DNA of 64,000 bases from Chitinophagaceae bacterium UBA4411 (GCA_002400415.1 DGQP01000014.1:62001-126000); one strand, 5' to 3'. Positions 49,687-59,586 are shown, counted from the stretch's first letter. Notes: generated by a model not told the origin, from the sequence alone. A program made the numbers and translations.

Positions 49687-50976
49687 ATGAAAAAGATTAT
49701 ATCAACATTAGTTTCAGCAATTGTACCGTTTTTCCTGTTTGCCCAGGCCGGGCATATCATGCAGGGCATTGGCGCCGTCAACATGTCAATGGGTGGTGCA
49801 GCCACTGCGCAGCCCTTAGATATTAGTGGAGCGCTTCACTGGAACCCAGCTGCTATTTCGGCTTTTGATAAGAAAATACTCTCCGTCAATGCAGGGATGT
49901 TCTTTTCTTCACCGGAGTTGTCTTCTACTGTGCCCACTCCCGGAGGCCCGATGAGTGGTGTAACCAAAGACGACAGGGGTATTTCCATTATGCCTGCTGT
50001 GGCTATGGTATGGGGGAAAAAGAACAGCAAACACACCCTGGGACTTTCAGCATTTGGTATCAGCGGATTTGGCGTTACATTTCCTGAAAGCAATACTAAC
50101 CCCATCAATATGCCGCAAAGTTCAGGTGGATTCGGACGCATTAAGTCCGATTACCAGCTGATGCAGGTGGGAATTACGTATTCATATAAAATCAGCGACA
50201 AAGTATCAATAGGTTTTGCACCTACATTTAATTATGCTGCACTGGAACTGGCTCCCAACCCGCTTGCATCCCCCAGTTCAGAAAAAGGATATCCCGTCAG
50301 CGACAAAGCCAGTGCTTTGGGTGCCGGCGGACAGGTAGGTATCTATTATAATTCCGGCGACGGACTTAAGCTGGGCGCTTCTTATAAGTCACAGCAATAT
50401 TTTACCGATTTTACATTCAATAATAAATACCTGGATGGAAGTACTGCCCCGGATGTTAAATTCCAAATGAACTACCCCGCCATTCTTTCAGCTGGTATTG
50501 GCTTCTCCAAGGGGCTTATTGACTTTGCTTTCGATTACCGCTATGTTACTTATGAAAATACGGAAGGTTTTGAAGCCAAAGGCTGGACACCTAACGCATC
50601 TGTAAAAGGATTCGGATGGAATAATATTTCAATTGTTTCCACAGGTCTGCAATACAAAGGGGTTAAGAAATTACCTCTTCGTGCAGGCTATACTTTCAGT
50701 TCAAACCCGATCAGCAGTGAACTGGCATTCTTCTCCACTCCTGCCACAGCGATTATCAAAAATGCGTTCCAACTGGGTTGCGGATACGAATTCAATAACA
50801 AGATTACGGTGAATGCGGTATACCATCATGGCAGCAGCAGCGGTTCCACCAGCGGGCCTTTGTTAAGCCCGATGATGGTAAGCGATTCAAACCCTTACGG
50901 AGCAGTCCCGGGTAGTTTAGTGTCGTATAAAATGACAACAGATATGCTCATGTTTGGTATTAATTATAATTTCTGA
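49687..50976 (+). CDS. FadL/TodX-family outer-membrane transporter
   Basis: A 429-residue outer-membrane barrel for hydrophobic compounds. After the signal peptide (KKIISTLVSAIVPFFLFAQ) comes the FadL start (GHIMQGIGAVNMSMGGAATA, with NPA: LHWNPAAISAF) that forms the plug/hatch. A 14-strand barrel follows (GFGRIKSDYQLMQVGITYSY, LKLGASYKSQQYF, LPLRAGYTFSSNPI) and ends in FGINYNF with the terminal Phe. Substrates of relatives are long-chain fatty acids or aromatic hydrocarbons. A CRP-like site at its promoter suggests control by cAMP. Confidence 0.9.
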   Translation: MKKIISTLVSAIVPFFLFAQAGHIMQGIGAVNMSMGGAATAQPLDISGALHWNPAAISAFDKKILSVNAGMFFSSPELSSTVPTPGGPMSGVTKDDRGISIMPAVAMVWGKKNSKHTLGLSAFGISGFGVTFPESNTNPINMPQSSGGFGRIKSDYQLMQVGITYSYKISDKVSIGFAPTFNYAALELAPNPLASPSSEKGYPVSDKASALGAGGQVGIYYNSGDGLKLGASYKSQQYFTDFTFNNKYLDGSTAPDVKFQMNYPAILSAGIGFSKGLIDFAFDYRYVTYENTEGFEAKGWTPNASVKGFGWNNISIVSTGLQYKGVKKLPLRAGYTFSSNPISSELAFFSTPATAIIKNAFQLGCGYEFNNKITVNAVYHHGSSSGSTSGPLLSPMMVSDSNPYGAVPGSLVSYKMTTDMLMFGINYNF

Positions 50977-51010
50977 TTCATTATAGAATAACTGCATCAG
51001 GATACAACTT

Positions 51011-51049
51011 ATACCCCGCTGTTAATTTTTAATAGCGGGGTATTCTTTT
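51011..51049 (+). terminator. Hairpin terminator after the FadL gene
   Basis: A 10-bp stem (51011-51020 with 51034-51043), extended by three weaker pairs, with a T-rich tail, 35 bases after the stop codon. Confidence 0.8.
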
Positions 51050-51118
51050 ATTGATTCGGACAGCTTGTTTGTGCTGCTTTTGTTTTACGCACTATCTTTA
51101 ATGGAAACTATTGTTCGC

Positions 51119-53635
51119 ATGAAAAAATTCATGACTGTTTTTTCCTGCCTGTTTCTCTCTGTTTGTTTATCAGCGCAGATTACTCCCGGCGTTAAAAAAC
51201 TTGATTCCGTGTTAACGATCCTGCACCAGACCAACCGGTATAACGGAACAATACTTTATGCTGAAAAAGGGAAAGTTGTTTACAAGAAAGCATTGGGTAT
51301 TACCGGCAGCCGTACTAACCAGCCTCTTCAAACCAGTTCTTCCTTCAACCTGGCCTCCGTTTCCAAACAGTTTGTTTGTATGGCCATATTACAGTTATCG
51401 GAAAAGGGCCTGTTAAATATTGATGACGATTGCCGGAAATTCATTCCTGAATTGCCCTATGATAGCATCACGGTACGTAACCTGATGACGCATACATCCG
51501 GTATCCATGAATATTTTGACCTGTTCCGGCAGTATAAAGGCCCGCTGGATACACTGACCAATGATAAGATGCTGGAGCTTTTTTCCTTTCGCAAACCTGC
51601 ACTTGATTTTCCCACCGGCACCCGGTGGAATTATTGTAATACCAACTATGTATTACTGGTCAGTATTATTGAAAGGGTTTCCGGCCAGCCTTTTGCAGCC
51701 TATTTCAAAAAAAATATTGCAGTACCGCTGGGTTTAAAAGATACCTATGTTTATCATATAAAAATGCCTGTTGTACCGGTTAATCATGTGTACGGCTTTA
51801 CTGAAACCGGTGAAACGAAAAAAACGGACGACCTCACTACTTTTGATGCAGTGGTGGGCGATGGTAATATTTACTCCTCTGTTGAGGATCTGCTGAAATG
51901 GGATCAAAGCCTTTATACGGAAAAACTGGTAAAGAAAACAACTCTTGAGCAGGCCTTCCGGCCGGTAACATTAAAAAATGGCACCACTTTTCCTTACGGC
52001 TTTGGCTGGAGTATAGAAAGAGGCAGGGAAAAGGAATATTCACATACAGGAGGCTGGGTTGGTTTTGTAAATATTATTTACCGGGATACAAAGAATAACA
52101 GAACGATTATTTTACTCAGCAGTGGTGGCAATGGATCCGGAAACCGTATTGTCAGGAATTTTATACAGGGAAAGCCGCTGGAAGTTCCGCCGACCTTGCT
52201 CATCAGAAATGTTCAGCTGATCGATGGCACCGGTATTGCAGCCAGGAATGCTGCTGTGCGGATTGAAGGCAAAAGGATTATTGCCGTAGGAAATCTTCAG
52301 CCTTTTGCCGGTGAAGAAGTAATTGATGGTGAAGGAAAGATACTGGCACCTGGTTTTATTGACAGCCATAGTCATCTTGCAGGTTCATTAACTAACTATC
52401 CCGGAGCTTTAGCCGCCCTGAACCAGGGAATTACCACGATTGTTGCCGGGCAGGACGGCAGCAGCGATCCGGTGGATTCAATCAAAGCAAAAATAAAAAG
52501 AACACCTGTCGCCGTAAATGTTGCCACTTATACAGGCCATACAACAATCCGTGAAAAGATATTGGGTGAATCACAGTTAAACAGGCCTGCCACAGATGAG
52601 GAATTACAGAAGATCAAAATCTTATTGCGGGAAGATTTAAAGAAAGGTTCTTTAGGTCTTTCCACCGGCCTGGAATATGAGGGGGCTTTTTACAGTAACC
52701 GTAATGAAGTGATTGAATTAGCAAAAGTGACTGCTGAGGAGAATGGTAAATATATCAGCCATATCCGCAGCGAGGATATCACGATGAATGATGCCATTGA
52801 TGAAATCATCAGTATTGGCCGTGAAGCAAAAATACCGGTGCAGATTTCACATATTAAAATAGCCCTGAAAGACGACTGGCGGACGGCACCTGGATTGATC
52901 GCTGCCCTTCAAAAGGCAAGAACGGAGGGTATTGATATAACTGCCGACTGTTATCCCTACAATTTCTGGAACAGCACCCTGCGTGTATTGTTTCCTAACA
53001 AGGATTTTAATAGTATGGAAGCAGCAGCTTATGCCACCGAACATTTATTTGACCCGGAAGGCTCTGTACTGGTTCGGTTTGCACCTGACAGCAATTATCG
53101 GGGCAGAACAATTGCCAGCATTGCAAAAATGAGAAATGAAACAGCTGCACAAACCCTTTTATATCTCGTGGCAGCAGCTGAGAATTATGAAAAAAAATAC
53201 CCGGACGCCGGGGGCGTTGAAGCAATCATGGGCAAGTCAATGACAGAAGAAGACATTGTCAGCTTCCTGCAATGGCCGCATACGAATATCTGCTCGGATG
53301 GAGCCAATGGCGGACACCCGAGGGGATATGGAAGTTTTACACGGGTACTTAACCATTATGTAAAAGAAATGAAGATCATGAACTGGGAAGAGGCCATACA
53401 CAAGATGACGGGACTTGCAGCAGAACATACCGGTATCCGCAACAGGGGCACTATTGCTGCCGGGTATTTTGCTGACCTGGTGCTGATAGACCCTGCAACG
53501 GTCAGGGACAATGCCGGGATAAATGACCCGAAAGCGTTATCTGATGGCATTATAAAAGTATGGGTGAACGGTGTGCTGGTATATGCTGATAAACAGGTAT
53601 TACAAAAATATCCCGGTGAGTTTATAACGAGATAG
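51119..53635 (+). CDS. Secreted beta-lactamase-family/N-acyl-D-amino-acid deacylase fusion
   Basis: An 838-residue exported fusion. After the signal peptide (FMTVFSCLFLSVCLSAQ), residues 25-350 are a serine beta-lactamase/DD-peptidase-like domain: S80-V-S-K83 (SxxK), Y172-C-N174 (YxN) and H309-T-G-G. Residues about 358-838 are an amidohydrolase of the D-aminoacylase type: DSHSH (415-419, metal), HIRSE, ISHIK, CSDGANGGHPRGYGSF, and the usual MTGLAAEHTGIRNRGTIAAG end. The combination suggests successive attack on D-amino-acid peptides and N-acyl-D-amino acids, for instance from peptidoglycan. The ATG at 51119 starts the signal peptide. Confidence 0.9.
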   Translation: MKKFMTVFSCLFLSVCLSAQITPGVKKLDSVLTILHQTNRYNGTILYAEKGKVVYKKALGITGSRTNQPLQTSSSFNLASVSKQFVCMAILQLSEKGLLNIDDDCRKFIPELPYDSITVRNLMTHTSGIHEYFDLFRQYKGPLDTLTNDKMLELFSFRKPALDFPTGTRWNYCNTNYVLLVSIIERVSGQPFAAYFKKNIAVPLGLKDTYVYHIKMPVVPVNHVYGFTETGETKKTDDLTTFDAVVGDGNIYSSVEDLLKWDQSLYTEKLVKKTTLEQAFRPVTLKNGTTFPYGFGWSIERGREKEYSHTGGWVGFVNIIYRDTKNNRTIILLSSGGNGSGNRIVRNFIQGKPLEVPPTLLIRNVQLIDGTGIAARNAAVRIEGKRIIAVGNLQPFAGEEVIDGEGKILAPGFIDSHSHLAGSLTNYPGALAALNQGITTIVAGQDGSSDPVDSIKAKIKRTPVAVNVATYTGHTTIREKILGESQLNRPATDEELQKIKILLREDLKKGSLGLSTGLEYEGAFYSNRNEVIELAKVTAEENGKYISHIRSEDITMNDAIDEIISIGREAKIPVQISHIKIALKDDWRTAPGLIAALQKARTEGIDITADCYPYNFWNSTLRVLFPNKDFNSMEAAAYATEHLFDPEGSVLVRFAPDSNYRGRTIASIAKMRNETAAQTLLYLVAAAENYEKKYPDAGGVEAIMGKSMTEEDIVSFLQWPHTNICSDGANGGHPRGYGSFTRVLNHYVKEMKIMNWEEAIHKMTGLAAEHTGIRNRGTIAAGYFADLVLIDPATVRDNAGINDPKALSDGIIKVWVNGVLVYADKQVLQKYPGEFITR

Positions 53636-53654
53636 TATTTACCATCAAAAGAAA

Positions 53655-53691
53655 CCCTGCTTTCATATGAGAAATCATACAAAAAGCAGGG
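53655..53691. terminator. Hairpin between convergent genes
   Basis: CCCTGCTTT (53655-53663) pairs perfectly with AAAGCAGGG (53683-53691) around a 19-nt loop. A clear T-tract is missing, so it may be a weak terminator for both genes. Confidence 0.5.
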
Positions 53692-53721
53692 CTCAGATTG
53701 TAACCTTAACCTAAGTGTATC

Positions 53722-54156
53722 CTATTTATAAAATTGTTGCGATAGCATGTTGGAGACTACCTTAAACTCTCCATGGCTTTTCTGAAGTTGATAGCAGTTA
53801 TTAATAGCCCGTATATTGGGGTTGGATAAATGTTTTTCGTTATAAGGAGTAATAATATCCTTTTCCACCACCACTTTTCCTTTATCATCAACTGTCCTTG
53901 TAAGCAGCCGGTAATGAAAATGCCAGGGATTCATTTCGCCTTCTGATTCGGGTGAAGCAAATGAATCATTAAATCCTTCGAAAATAAGTTCGCTGGTATG
54001 ATGTGCATGTTCATGCAGCATTTCTGTGATCTCAATGTATTCATCTAATTCAGGATCTCCGTGTACAATGCCACTGTCCCAGACAGTTTCACCGTTCAGG
54101 TAAACGACCAGCCTGTTGTCAACATGTTTTATATTAATCCAGTATCCTTTTTTCAT
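53722..54156 (-). CDS. Unknown soluble protein
   Basis: A 144-residue cytosolic-looking protein with no signal peptide. It starts with a small beta domain (GYWINIKHVDNRLVVYLNGE, then VWDSGIVHGD), has an acidic and His-rich middle (EMLHEHAHHTSELIFEGFND) and a further strand part (NPWHFHYRLLTRTVDDKGK). The clustered His residues could bind a metal. I do not recognise a family. It is a single gene between the deacylase fusion and the ferredoxin-TrhP pair. Confidence 0.6.
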   Translation of the reverse strand: MKKGYWINIKHVDNRLVVYLNGETVWDSGIVHGDPELDEYIEITEMLHEHAHHTSELIFEGFNDSFASPESEGEMNPWHFHYRLLTRTVDDKGKVVVEKDIITPYNEKHLSNPNIRAINNCYQLQKSHGEFKVVSNMLSQQFYK

Positions 54157-54332
54157 GGTGCTTTACATTTAAAATAAAAATTCTTTCCGGGTACAAATTT
54201 TGGCCTTATCCCGGTGCGATTGTATGATTACGGTTAGAATGTGAGCTGATAATTGTAACCCGGTTTGCTGATTTACCTGTATTCCGAACAGTTGTTTGTG
54301 TAAGTAAATTATTAGGATGAGTGCAGCGGGTA

Positions 54333-54560
54333 TCAACGATCCCTGAGTGTAATAATCTTTACCGGGCAAAGTGCTGCTGCTTTTTCATTCAACATTGCTT
54401 CTTCATCACCTACTTTCACTGTCCAGAATCCTCTCCGTTCCTTACTATCTATCAATACACTCCGCCCGTCCTTTTTTGACATACGCCAGCGGCCGGGAGC
54501 CGCTTCCACACAATAGTTGCAGCCAATACATTTATCCCGTTGTTGTGTAATCGTTATCAT
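54333..54560 (-). CDS. Ferredoxin with one iron-sulfur cluster
   Basis: A 75-residue ferredoxin. Cysteines C11, C14 and C17 (KCIGCNYCVEAAP) and a distant C65-P (ALCPVKII) can hold a single [4Fe-4S] cluster, as in short bacterial ferredoxins. It overlaps the end of the upstream U32 gene by four bases (ATGA), so it is translated with it. Such a small ferredoxin next to a U32 protein may give the electrons needed by the tRNA-modifying enzyme (inference). Confidence 0.85.
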   Translation of the reverse strand: MITITQQRDKCIGCNYCVEAAPGRWRMSKKDGRSVLIDSKERRGFWTVKVGDEEAMLNEKAAALCPVKIITLRDR

Positions 54561-55816
54561 ATTGCCTGTTCTTCAGTTACACTAACAATCTTATAAAGTT
54601 TATCCGAAGCATGCACCGGTATATCCAGCGGGAATGCGCAAATATCTCCTTTTACGGCAGTATCCTTAGCCCCCTCATCGTTTACGTGCAGTGAGGATAC
54701 CGTTGTTTCAATTACACCGGTATGTTTGCCCGTGATCATTACCCGGTCGCCGGCATTTAAAGGGTAAGCTTCAACCTTAAATTCTGCGATGTTAATTTTC
54801 GGGTAGTAATGATGGCCCCGGCCAATGTATATTTTTTTGGTGGTGGCCCTGGAACCATGAGCATTGTTCCATTCCCCGAGCAGTTGCCCGGTAAAATAAC
54901 CTCCCCAGAAACCACGGTTATAGACTTCTTCCATTTGCTTCATCCAGGCCATTGCTTTTTCAGCCGTATAAGTCCCGTTCATATAACTGTCAATAGCCTG
55001 CCGGTAACAGGATGTAACTGTTTTTACATAATCCGGGCTTTTCCCCCTCCCTTCTATCTTCAGCACACTTACCCCGGTTTCAATAAGTTCATCCAGGAAA
55101 TTGATCGTGCAGAGGTCTTTGGGTGACATGATATATTCGTTATCAATCTCCAGTTCATGTCCTTCCTCCAGGTCGGTCACTTTGTATTTTCTCCGGCAGT
55201 TCTGTACACAGGCGCCGCGGTTGGCTGATGAATTATGTGTATGTAAACTCAGGTAACATTTACCGGAAACGGCCATACATAAGGCACCATGGGCAAACAC
55301 TTCTATAGCTACTAAATTACCGGACGGCCCGGTAATATTTTCTCTTTTAATCCCGTCACAGATAGCTGTTACCTGCCTGAGGCTTAGTTCTCTTGATAAC
55401 ACCATCACATCCGCAAACGCCGAGTAGAAGCGCACTGTCTCCAGGTTTGTAATATTCAGTTGTGTTGAAATATGTACTTCCATTCCGCAACTCTTTGCAA
55501 AAGCAATTACGGCCTGGTCTGCGGCAATTACAGCAGTAATTCCAGCTTTTTGAGCTTCGCGGATCACAGCTTTCATTAGCGAAAGGTCATGATCATATAC
55601 AATTGTATTAAGAGTAAGGTATGACCGGGTGTTATTCTTGCGGCAATGTTCTGCAATTTCACCGAGGTCGGCCATACTAAAATTCATGGTGGCCCTCGCC
55701 CGCATATTCAGTTGTTCCACTCCAAAATACACGGATCCGGCCCCGGCCTGTATAGCAGCCTGCAGGCTTTCAAAATCACCAGCCGGTGACATCAGTTCTA
55801 TTTCTTTTGCTTGCAT
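54557..55816 (-). CDS. trhP: U32-family protein, probable tRNA uridine hydroxylase TrhP
   Basis: A 419-residue protein of peptidase family U32, with the family signature EVFAHGALCMAVSGKCYLS and further cysteines (GACVQNCRRKY) that can bind an Fe-S cluster. The start ELMSPAGDFESLQAAIQAGA and the end (VKGDICAFPLDI) match the YegQ/TrhP subgroup, which makes 5-hydroxyuridine in tRNA together with prephenate and Fe-S proteins. The older name 'protease' is doubtful for this subgroup. Coupled downstream to a ferredoxin gene. Confidence 0.85.
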   Translation of the reverse strand: MQAKEIELMSPAGDFESLQAAIQAGAGSVYFGVEQLNMRARATMNFSMADLGEIAEHCRKNNTRSYLTLNTIVYDHDLSLMKAVIREAQKAGITAVIAADQAVIAFAKSCGMEVHISTQLNITNLETVRFYSAFADVMVLSRELSLRQVTAICDGIKRENITGPSGNLVAIEVFAHGALCMAVSGKCYLSLHTHNSSANRGACVQNCRRKYKVTDLEEGHELEIDNEYIMSPKDLCTINFLDELIETGVSVLKIEGRGKSPDYVKTVTSCYRQAIDSYMNGTYTAEKAMAWMKQMEEVYNRGFWGGYFTGQLLGEWNNAHGSRATTKKIYIGRGHHYYPKINIAEFKVEAYPLNAGDRVMITGKHTGVIETTVSSLHVNDEGAKDTAVKGDICAFPLDIPVHASDKLYKIVSVTEEQAI

Positions 55817-55937
55817 CCCTTTTTTTGAGCTGCAAACGTAAAAAAGTCAGCAGAAAATAAAACTGAGCTTACTCATTGGAAAATTCAACCTGGTTAAGTA
55901 CAGGTGAAAGGTAAGGGAGACGAAATGCGCTGCAGTT

Positions 55938-57329
55938 TTATTCAAACTCTTTCAGCGCTTCTGCTATCCAGTCACTTCCGGCAGGCAGGTATTTATCAGG
56001 CCTGATCCCGGTATTATCGATCCCCTCTTTTATATCCAGCCTCCTGCTCCTTGTAGTGGCATAATGAAGGATATAGGGCATGCAGCTAAATGAACTATCC
56101 CGCATATTTGAATAATCCAGCACTCCCTGTGTATTCTCCCCGAGCAGAACGACCTTTTTGCTTTGGCGGGCAAACAACAGGAATTGTTCAGTCGTACTTG
56201 CACAACCCTTGTTTATTAATATCACTACTTTACGGGGAGTGGGCAATACTTTAAAAGAAGAATCAATTTCATCTTCTGCAATATTAACCAGCCGGCCCTT
56301 CCCTACCTCCATTTTGGGAATCATTTCCCTGATAGATTTTTTGCTCTGTTCCGGGATATCCTCATCTTCCAGGATTTTTTTCCAGCCATTGATATTGGCA
56401 TCTGTTGATAGCACATCCACGCCAATTGTTTTAACAGGATTGGTATAGAGATAAGGCAGCAGGGGTAAATAACTGAAATCAGCCCCGCCCCCGTTGTCCC
56501 GCAGATCCAGCACCAGGTTAGGCATAGTTTCCAGAGCTGTTTGGCTGGCTTTTATGACTGAATCAATATTCCGGGCATTGGAGGGGTTAAAATTTGATAT
56601 TTTAATGCAGAAGGTACTATCCGAGAGTTTTCCTGATGCAACAGGCTGGTAACCGCTGTTCTGATTTTTTACCTGTGTTGTGCCCTCCCGCTGCCAGTCG
56701 CCGCCAATAGTATTCCTGCCAAGAAAAAACCATTCAACTTTCGGCATATGGTTCCGCAGGTACAAAACACCTTTCAGGAGGGAGTCATTCACCTTCTTTG
56801 CTTCGAATTTAACCATTCCCTTTTTCCAGGAAGGCAATTTTGAATCCACTATCACCCCTGCATAATCCCGGAGCGGAGTCTTATCCCTGACCAGGGCAAT
56901 CCGGTAAGCAGTATCAAAGCGGAAATAGTAAATCCCTTCCGTTGTAACCGATGATTTTAACTTGCTGATCTTATCCCCGGTTAACTGTATTGTTTCCTTA
57001 AAAGGGATAAAGCTGGTATCCGGTTTTACCGAACCGAAATTGGCGCTGACCTGAATATGTTCATCTTTAAAGAAATCCAGGTAACGGGTTATGATAAACA
57101 GGCATTTCTCGCCGGCATTTTTCTTTTTTGTTTCTTTTTCCAGCAGGTTCGTCATCCTGACATACTCCGCCTTATCAAAAAGACTGCTGACCTTGTCCTT
57201 AAAACCGGCATAATTGGTTTCCATGAACTGCCGGATATGAGTGAATTCTTTTGGACAATCACAAGTTTGTGCAAGACTGCACAGGGGTAAAAAAAAGATA
57301 TTGAACAGGAATATCCTACAAACTTTCAT
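55938..57329 (-). CDS. Exported S41-family (C-terminal-processing-like) peptidase
   Basis: A 463-residue protein with a signal peptide (FLFNIFFLPLCSLAQ). The S41 core is in the C-terminal half: LVLDLRDNGGG, then VVILINKGCASTTEQFLLFA, which carries the catalytic serine in the A-S-T-T-E strand, and KKVVLLGENTQGVLDYS with the downstream part of the site. A PDZ domain is not evident; the N-terminal 200 residues are a helical and strand-rich unknown part. Such enzymes trim the ends of periplasmic proteins. The ATG at 57329 starts the signal peptide. Confidence 0.82.
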   Translation of the reverse strand: MKVCRIFLFNIFFLPLCSLAQTCDCPKEFTHIRQFMETNYAGFKDKVSSLFDKAEYVRMTNLLEKETKKKNAGEKCLFIITRYLDFFKDEHIQVSANFGSVKPDTSFIPFKETIQLTGDKISKLKSSVTTEGIYYFRFDTAYRIALVRDKTPLRDYAGVIVDSKLPSWKKGMVKFEAKKVNDSLLKGVLYLRNHMPKVEWFFLGRNTIGGDWQREGTTQVKNQNSGYQPVASGKLSDSTFCIKISNFNPSNARNIDSVIKASQTALETMPNLVLDLRDNGGGADFSYLPLLPYLYTNPVKTIGVDVLSTDANINGWKKILEDEDIPEQSKKSIREMIPKMEVGKGRLVNIAEDEIDSSFKVLPTPRKVVILINKGCASTTEQFLLFARQSKKVVLLGENTQGVLDYSNMRDSSFSCMPYILHYATTRSRRLDIKEGIDNTGIRPDKYLPAGSDWIAEALKEFE

Positions 57330-57437
57330 ACATATGATTTAATACTTGTAAACGGTAAGGTACTGTATGAAGTTACAGGAAAGGGCAAAAAAAGAGAAAT
57401 AAAGCTGCCCCGGATTCTGTCAATATGGAGTAAGCAA

Positions 57438-58367
57438 TTATTCTATTTTTATAAGTTTATCAGTTGCTGTAAAATAGCCATTCTGTATCAGTCTGAGCAT
57501 TTCATCTGTAGTCCATGAACAATCAAAATAATAGGATTCTGAATTTACCGAGTAAAACATACAGGGCAACTGCGCAGATTTTGAAGCAGGCACCCACAAC
57601 TGAATAGCACCATCTTCTTTTCTTTCCAGTACAAAGAGGCGCCACCAGTTATTAAAGCTTGCTATCTCTTCTCCCAGTATCCGGCCCCGGATATTAAGAA
57701 CATAGAATTGTTTATTCAACTTCCGCAGAAAAGCGTTTTCTCCGATATCAATATACAGTGTATCTCTTTTGGTAAAGAAAATGGTATCATTCACTGCCCG
57801 GTACGGATAACCTTTTTCAAGCAGCCCTTTGTTCCCTACTTCATATATATAATTGTCATGGAGCATATAGTTGTATACCGTATCTGCTTTTCTTTTCAGG
57901 GAATCGTACCTGATACTCCTTACGCTGCCATAAAATATCGGAGGGTTGAGGATGCCATTGTTTTGACTCAGCCGGGGCCAGTCCCCCATTAATACTCTCT
58001 CTTCAGACGTGGTAACCAAGCAGGCATGTTCCTTTTCCACAATATAATAGGCCGAGTCATTCCCCTGCGGCTTACTTTCTATAAAACCATAGTCCGCTGA
58101 ATTGTGCTGCGGACCGGCTTCATTGCCTGCAAACATATCCCCGGCCAAAGCCTTTATAGCATGTGCAGAACTCAGTGATTCTTCATATGTAGTATTAATG
58201 ACGGCCCAGTTTCCCCGGAATTCCTTCGGAAATTCATATATATTTTCTTTATCTGCAGGCTGGGGATTGGAAAAGTTATGGTACTCACAGGATAAAAAAA
58301 ACAGAGGCAGGGTCAAAAGAATGACAAAATAATAAACACCATTGTAACGAGTATTACGATGTTTCAT
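57438..58367 (-). CDS. Unknown lipoprotein
   Basis: A 309-residue protein whose ATG at 58367 gives a lipoprotein signal (YYFVILLTLPLFFLSC, then EYHN). The mature part is strand-rich with repeated hydrophobic/aromatic segments (YYIVEKEHACLVTTS, ENAFLRKLNKQFYVLNIRG, INSWW-like FNNWWRLFVLERK) and no motif I recognise. An earlier start at 58415 would put 16 residues before the signal. It lies alone between the S41 peptidase and a plus-strand hydrolase gene. Confidence 0.65.
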   Translation of the reverse strand: MKHRNTRYNGVYYFVILLTLPLFFLSCEYHNFSNPQPADKENIYEFPKEFRGNWAVINTTYEESLSSAHAIKALAGDMFAGNEAGPQHNSADYGFIESKPQGNDSAYYIVEKEHACLVTTSEERVLMGDWPRLSQNNGILNPPIFYGSVRSIRYDSLKRKADTVYNYMLHDNYIYEVGNKGLLEKGYPYRAVNDTIFFTKRDTLYIDIGENAFLRKLNKQFYVLNIRGRILGEEIASFNNWWRLFVLERKEDGAIQLWVPASKSAQLPCMFYSVNSESYYFDCSWTTDEMLRLIQNGYFTATDKLIKIE

Positions 58368-58584
58368 ATGGCTGCAATTTGCTGCAAATCTACTGGCTCT
58401 GCCATCCGGGTTCATTGACTTTGGTCATCAGCAGGGCTGATTAGAGGATAGAACCGGTTATCCATGTCTGTTAAACGGCGGCCGCTAAACCTCATTTGTT
58501 TAAATGGGCGGTTTTATTACCTTCCCGTTTTCAGGTGTACCTGACAAATTCACTGCCTGGCGGACTCCTTAAATAAAATGATTC

Positions 58585-59364
58585 ATGAATAATCCCAAAG
58601 CCACCGAAGGGAAAAAAGACTACCTGGAAGAAGGCCGTGGAGAACCCATTATCCTCCTGTACGGTTTGTTTGGTTCGGTTAGTAATTTCAGGCCATTGAT
58701 TGACCACCTGAAAGAATCGTACCGGGTGATCGTGCCTGTTTTCCCTTTTTATGACATGGGTACAGGTATTACCATTTTTTCATTGACAAAATTCGTTGAC
58801 CGGCTTATTAATGAACTGTGTCTTGAAACATTTCATTTGCTGGGCAATTCAATGGGTGGACATATTGCCTTGCTGTATATACTGGAGCACCCTGAAAAAG
58901 TGAAATCACTGATCCTGAGCGGCAGTTCAGGATTGTATGAATGTGGTATGGGTGACAGTTTCCCCAGGCGGGGTGATTACAATTATATAAAAGCAAAGAC
59001 CGAACAAACTTTTTTCAATCCTCAAACGGCAACAAAAGAACTGGTGGATGAGATCTATGCAACCGTTAACAGCCGGAAGGCATTACAAATATTATCACTG
59101 GCGAAATCAACAATTCATAATAACCTGGAAAAAGAACTGGTGAAGATCAAAACCGGGTGTTGCCTGATCTGGGGGAAAAATGATTGTGTGACGCCCCCGG
59201 ATGTGGCCCAAAAATTCAACAGGCTGATCCCGGGTTCAGAATTGCATTGGATCAACGCATGCGGGCATGTGCCGATGCTGGAAGCCCCTGGTGAATTTAA
59301 TAAGATACTGGACGGTTTTCTGCATCCGGTTGCTGCAAAACAATTTCAACAGCCGGTAGTTTAA
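58585..59364 (+). CDS. Alpha/beta hydrolase
   Basis: A 259-residue cytosolic hydrolase of the classical fold: oxyanion region LLYGLFGSVSNFRPL, nucleophile elbow GNSMGG, acid residue in IWGKNDCVTPP, and the catalytic His in CGHVPMLEAP. It belongs to the general esterase/haloalkane-like group, whose substrates are mostly unknown. No operon partner is present. The start ATG at 58585 is the first in frame and gives the usual beta-strand start, though a second frame start nearby cannot be excluded. Confidence 0.87.
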   Translation: MNNPKATEGKKDYLEEGRGEPIILLYGLFGSVSNFRPLIDHLKESYRVIVPVFPFYDMGTGITIFSLTKFVDRLINELCLETFHLLGNSMGGHIALLYILEHPEKVKSLILSGSSGLYECGMGDSFPRRGDYNYIKAKTEQTFFNPQTATKELVDEIYATVNSRKALQILSLAKSTIHNNLEKELVKIKTGCCLIWGKNDCVTPPDVAQKFNRLIPGSELHWINACGHVPMLEAPGEFNKILDGFLHPVAAKQFQQPVV

Positions 59365-59586
59365 AAGCTGCAAACACTGTAATCTGCCTCTTTCTCTGTT
59401 AATTTTTGGGCAGGGCCTGCTGATTCAACATCTCTTTCTTAAAAATGATCCCGCTGGCTCCCATAACAGCTATTTCTGCAGCGGGTCATAGTTCATACCT
59501 GCGCCGGTATATTGGGGATTCATACCAGGAAATATGCAGAGAATATCCTTTTTTTAAATAGAGCGTTCCTCCCTATCTTCCCGGCC

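Noticed and set aside
54169..54369. Small open frame after the ferredoxin gene
   Set aside because: It overlaps the ferredoxin gene in another frame and has no start signal or family pattern.
59447..59487. CCCGCTG/CAGCGGG hairpin between the hydrolase and helicase genes
   Set aside because: Seven pairs with a 22-nt loop and no T-tract; too weak to call a terminator or RNA element.
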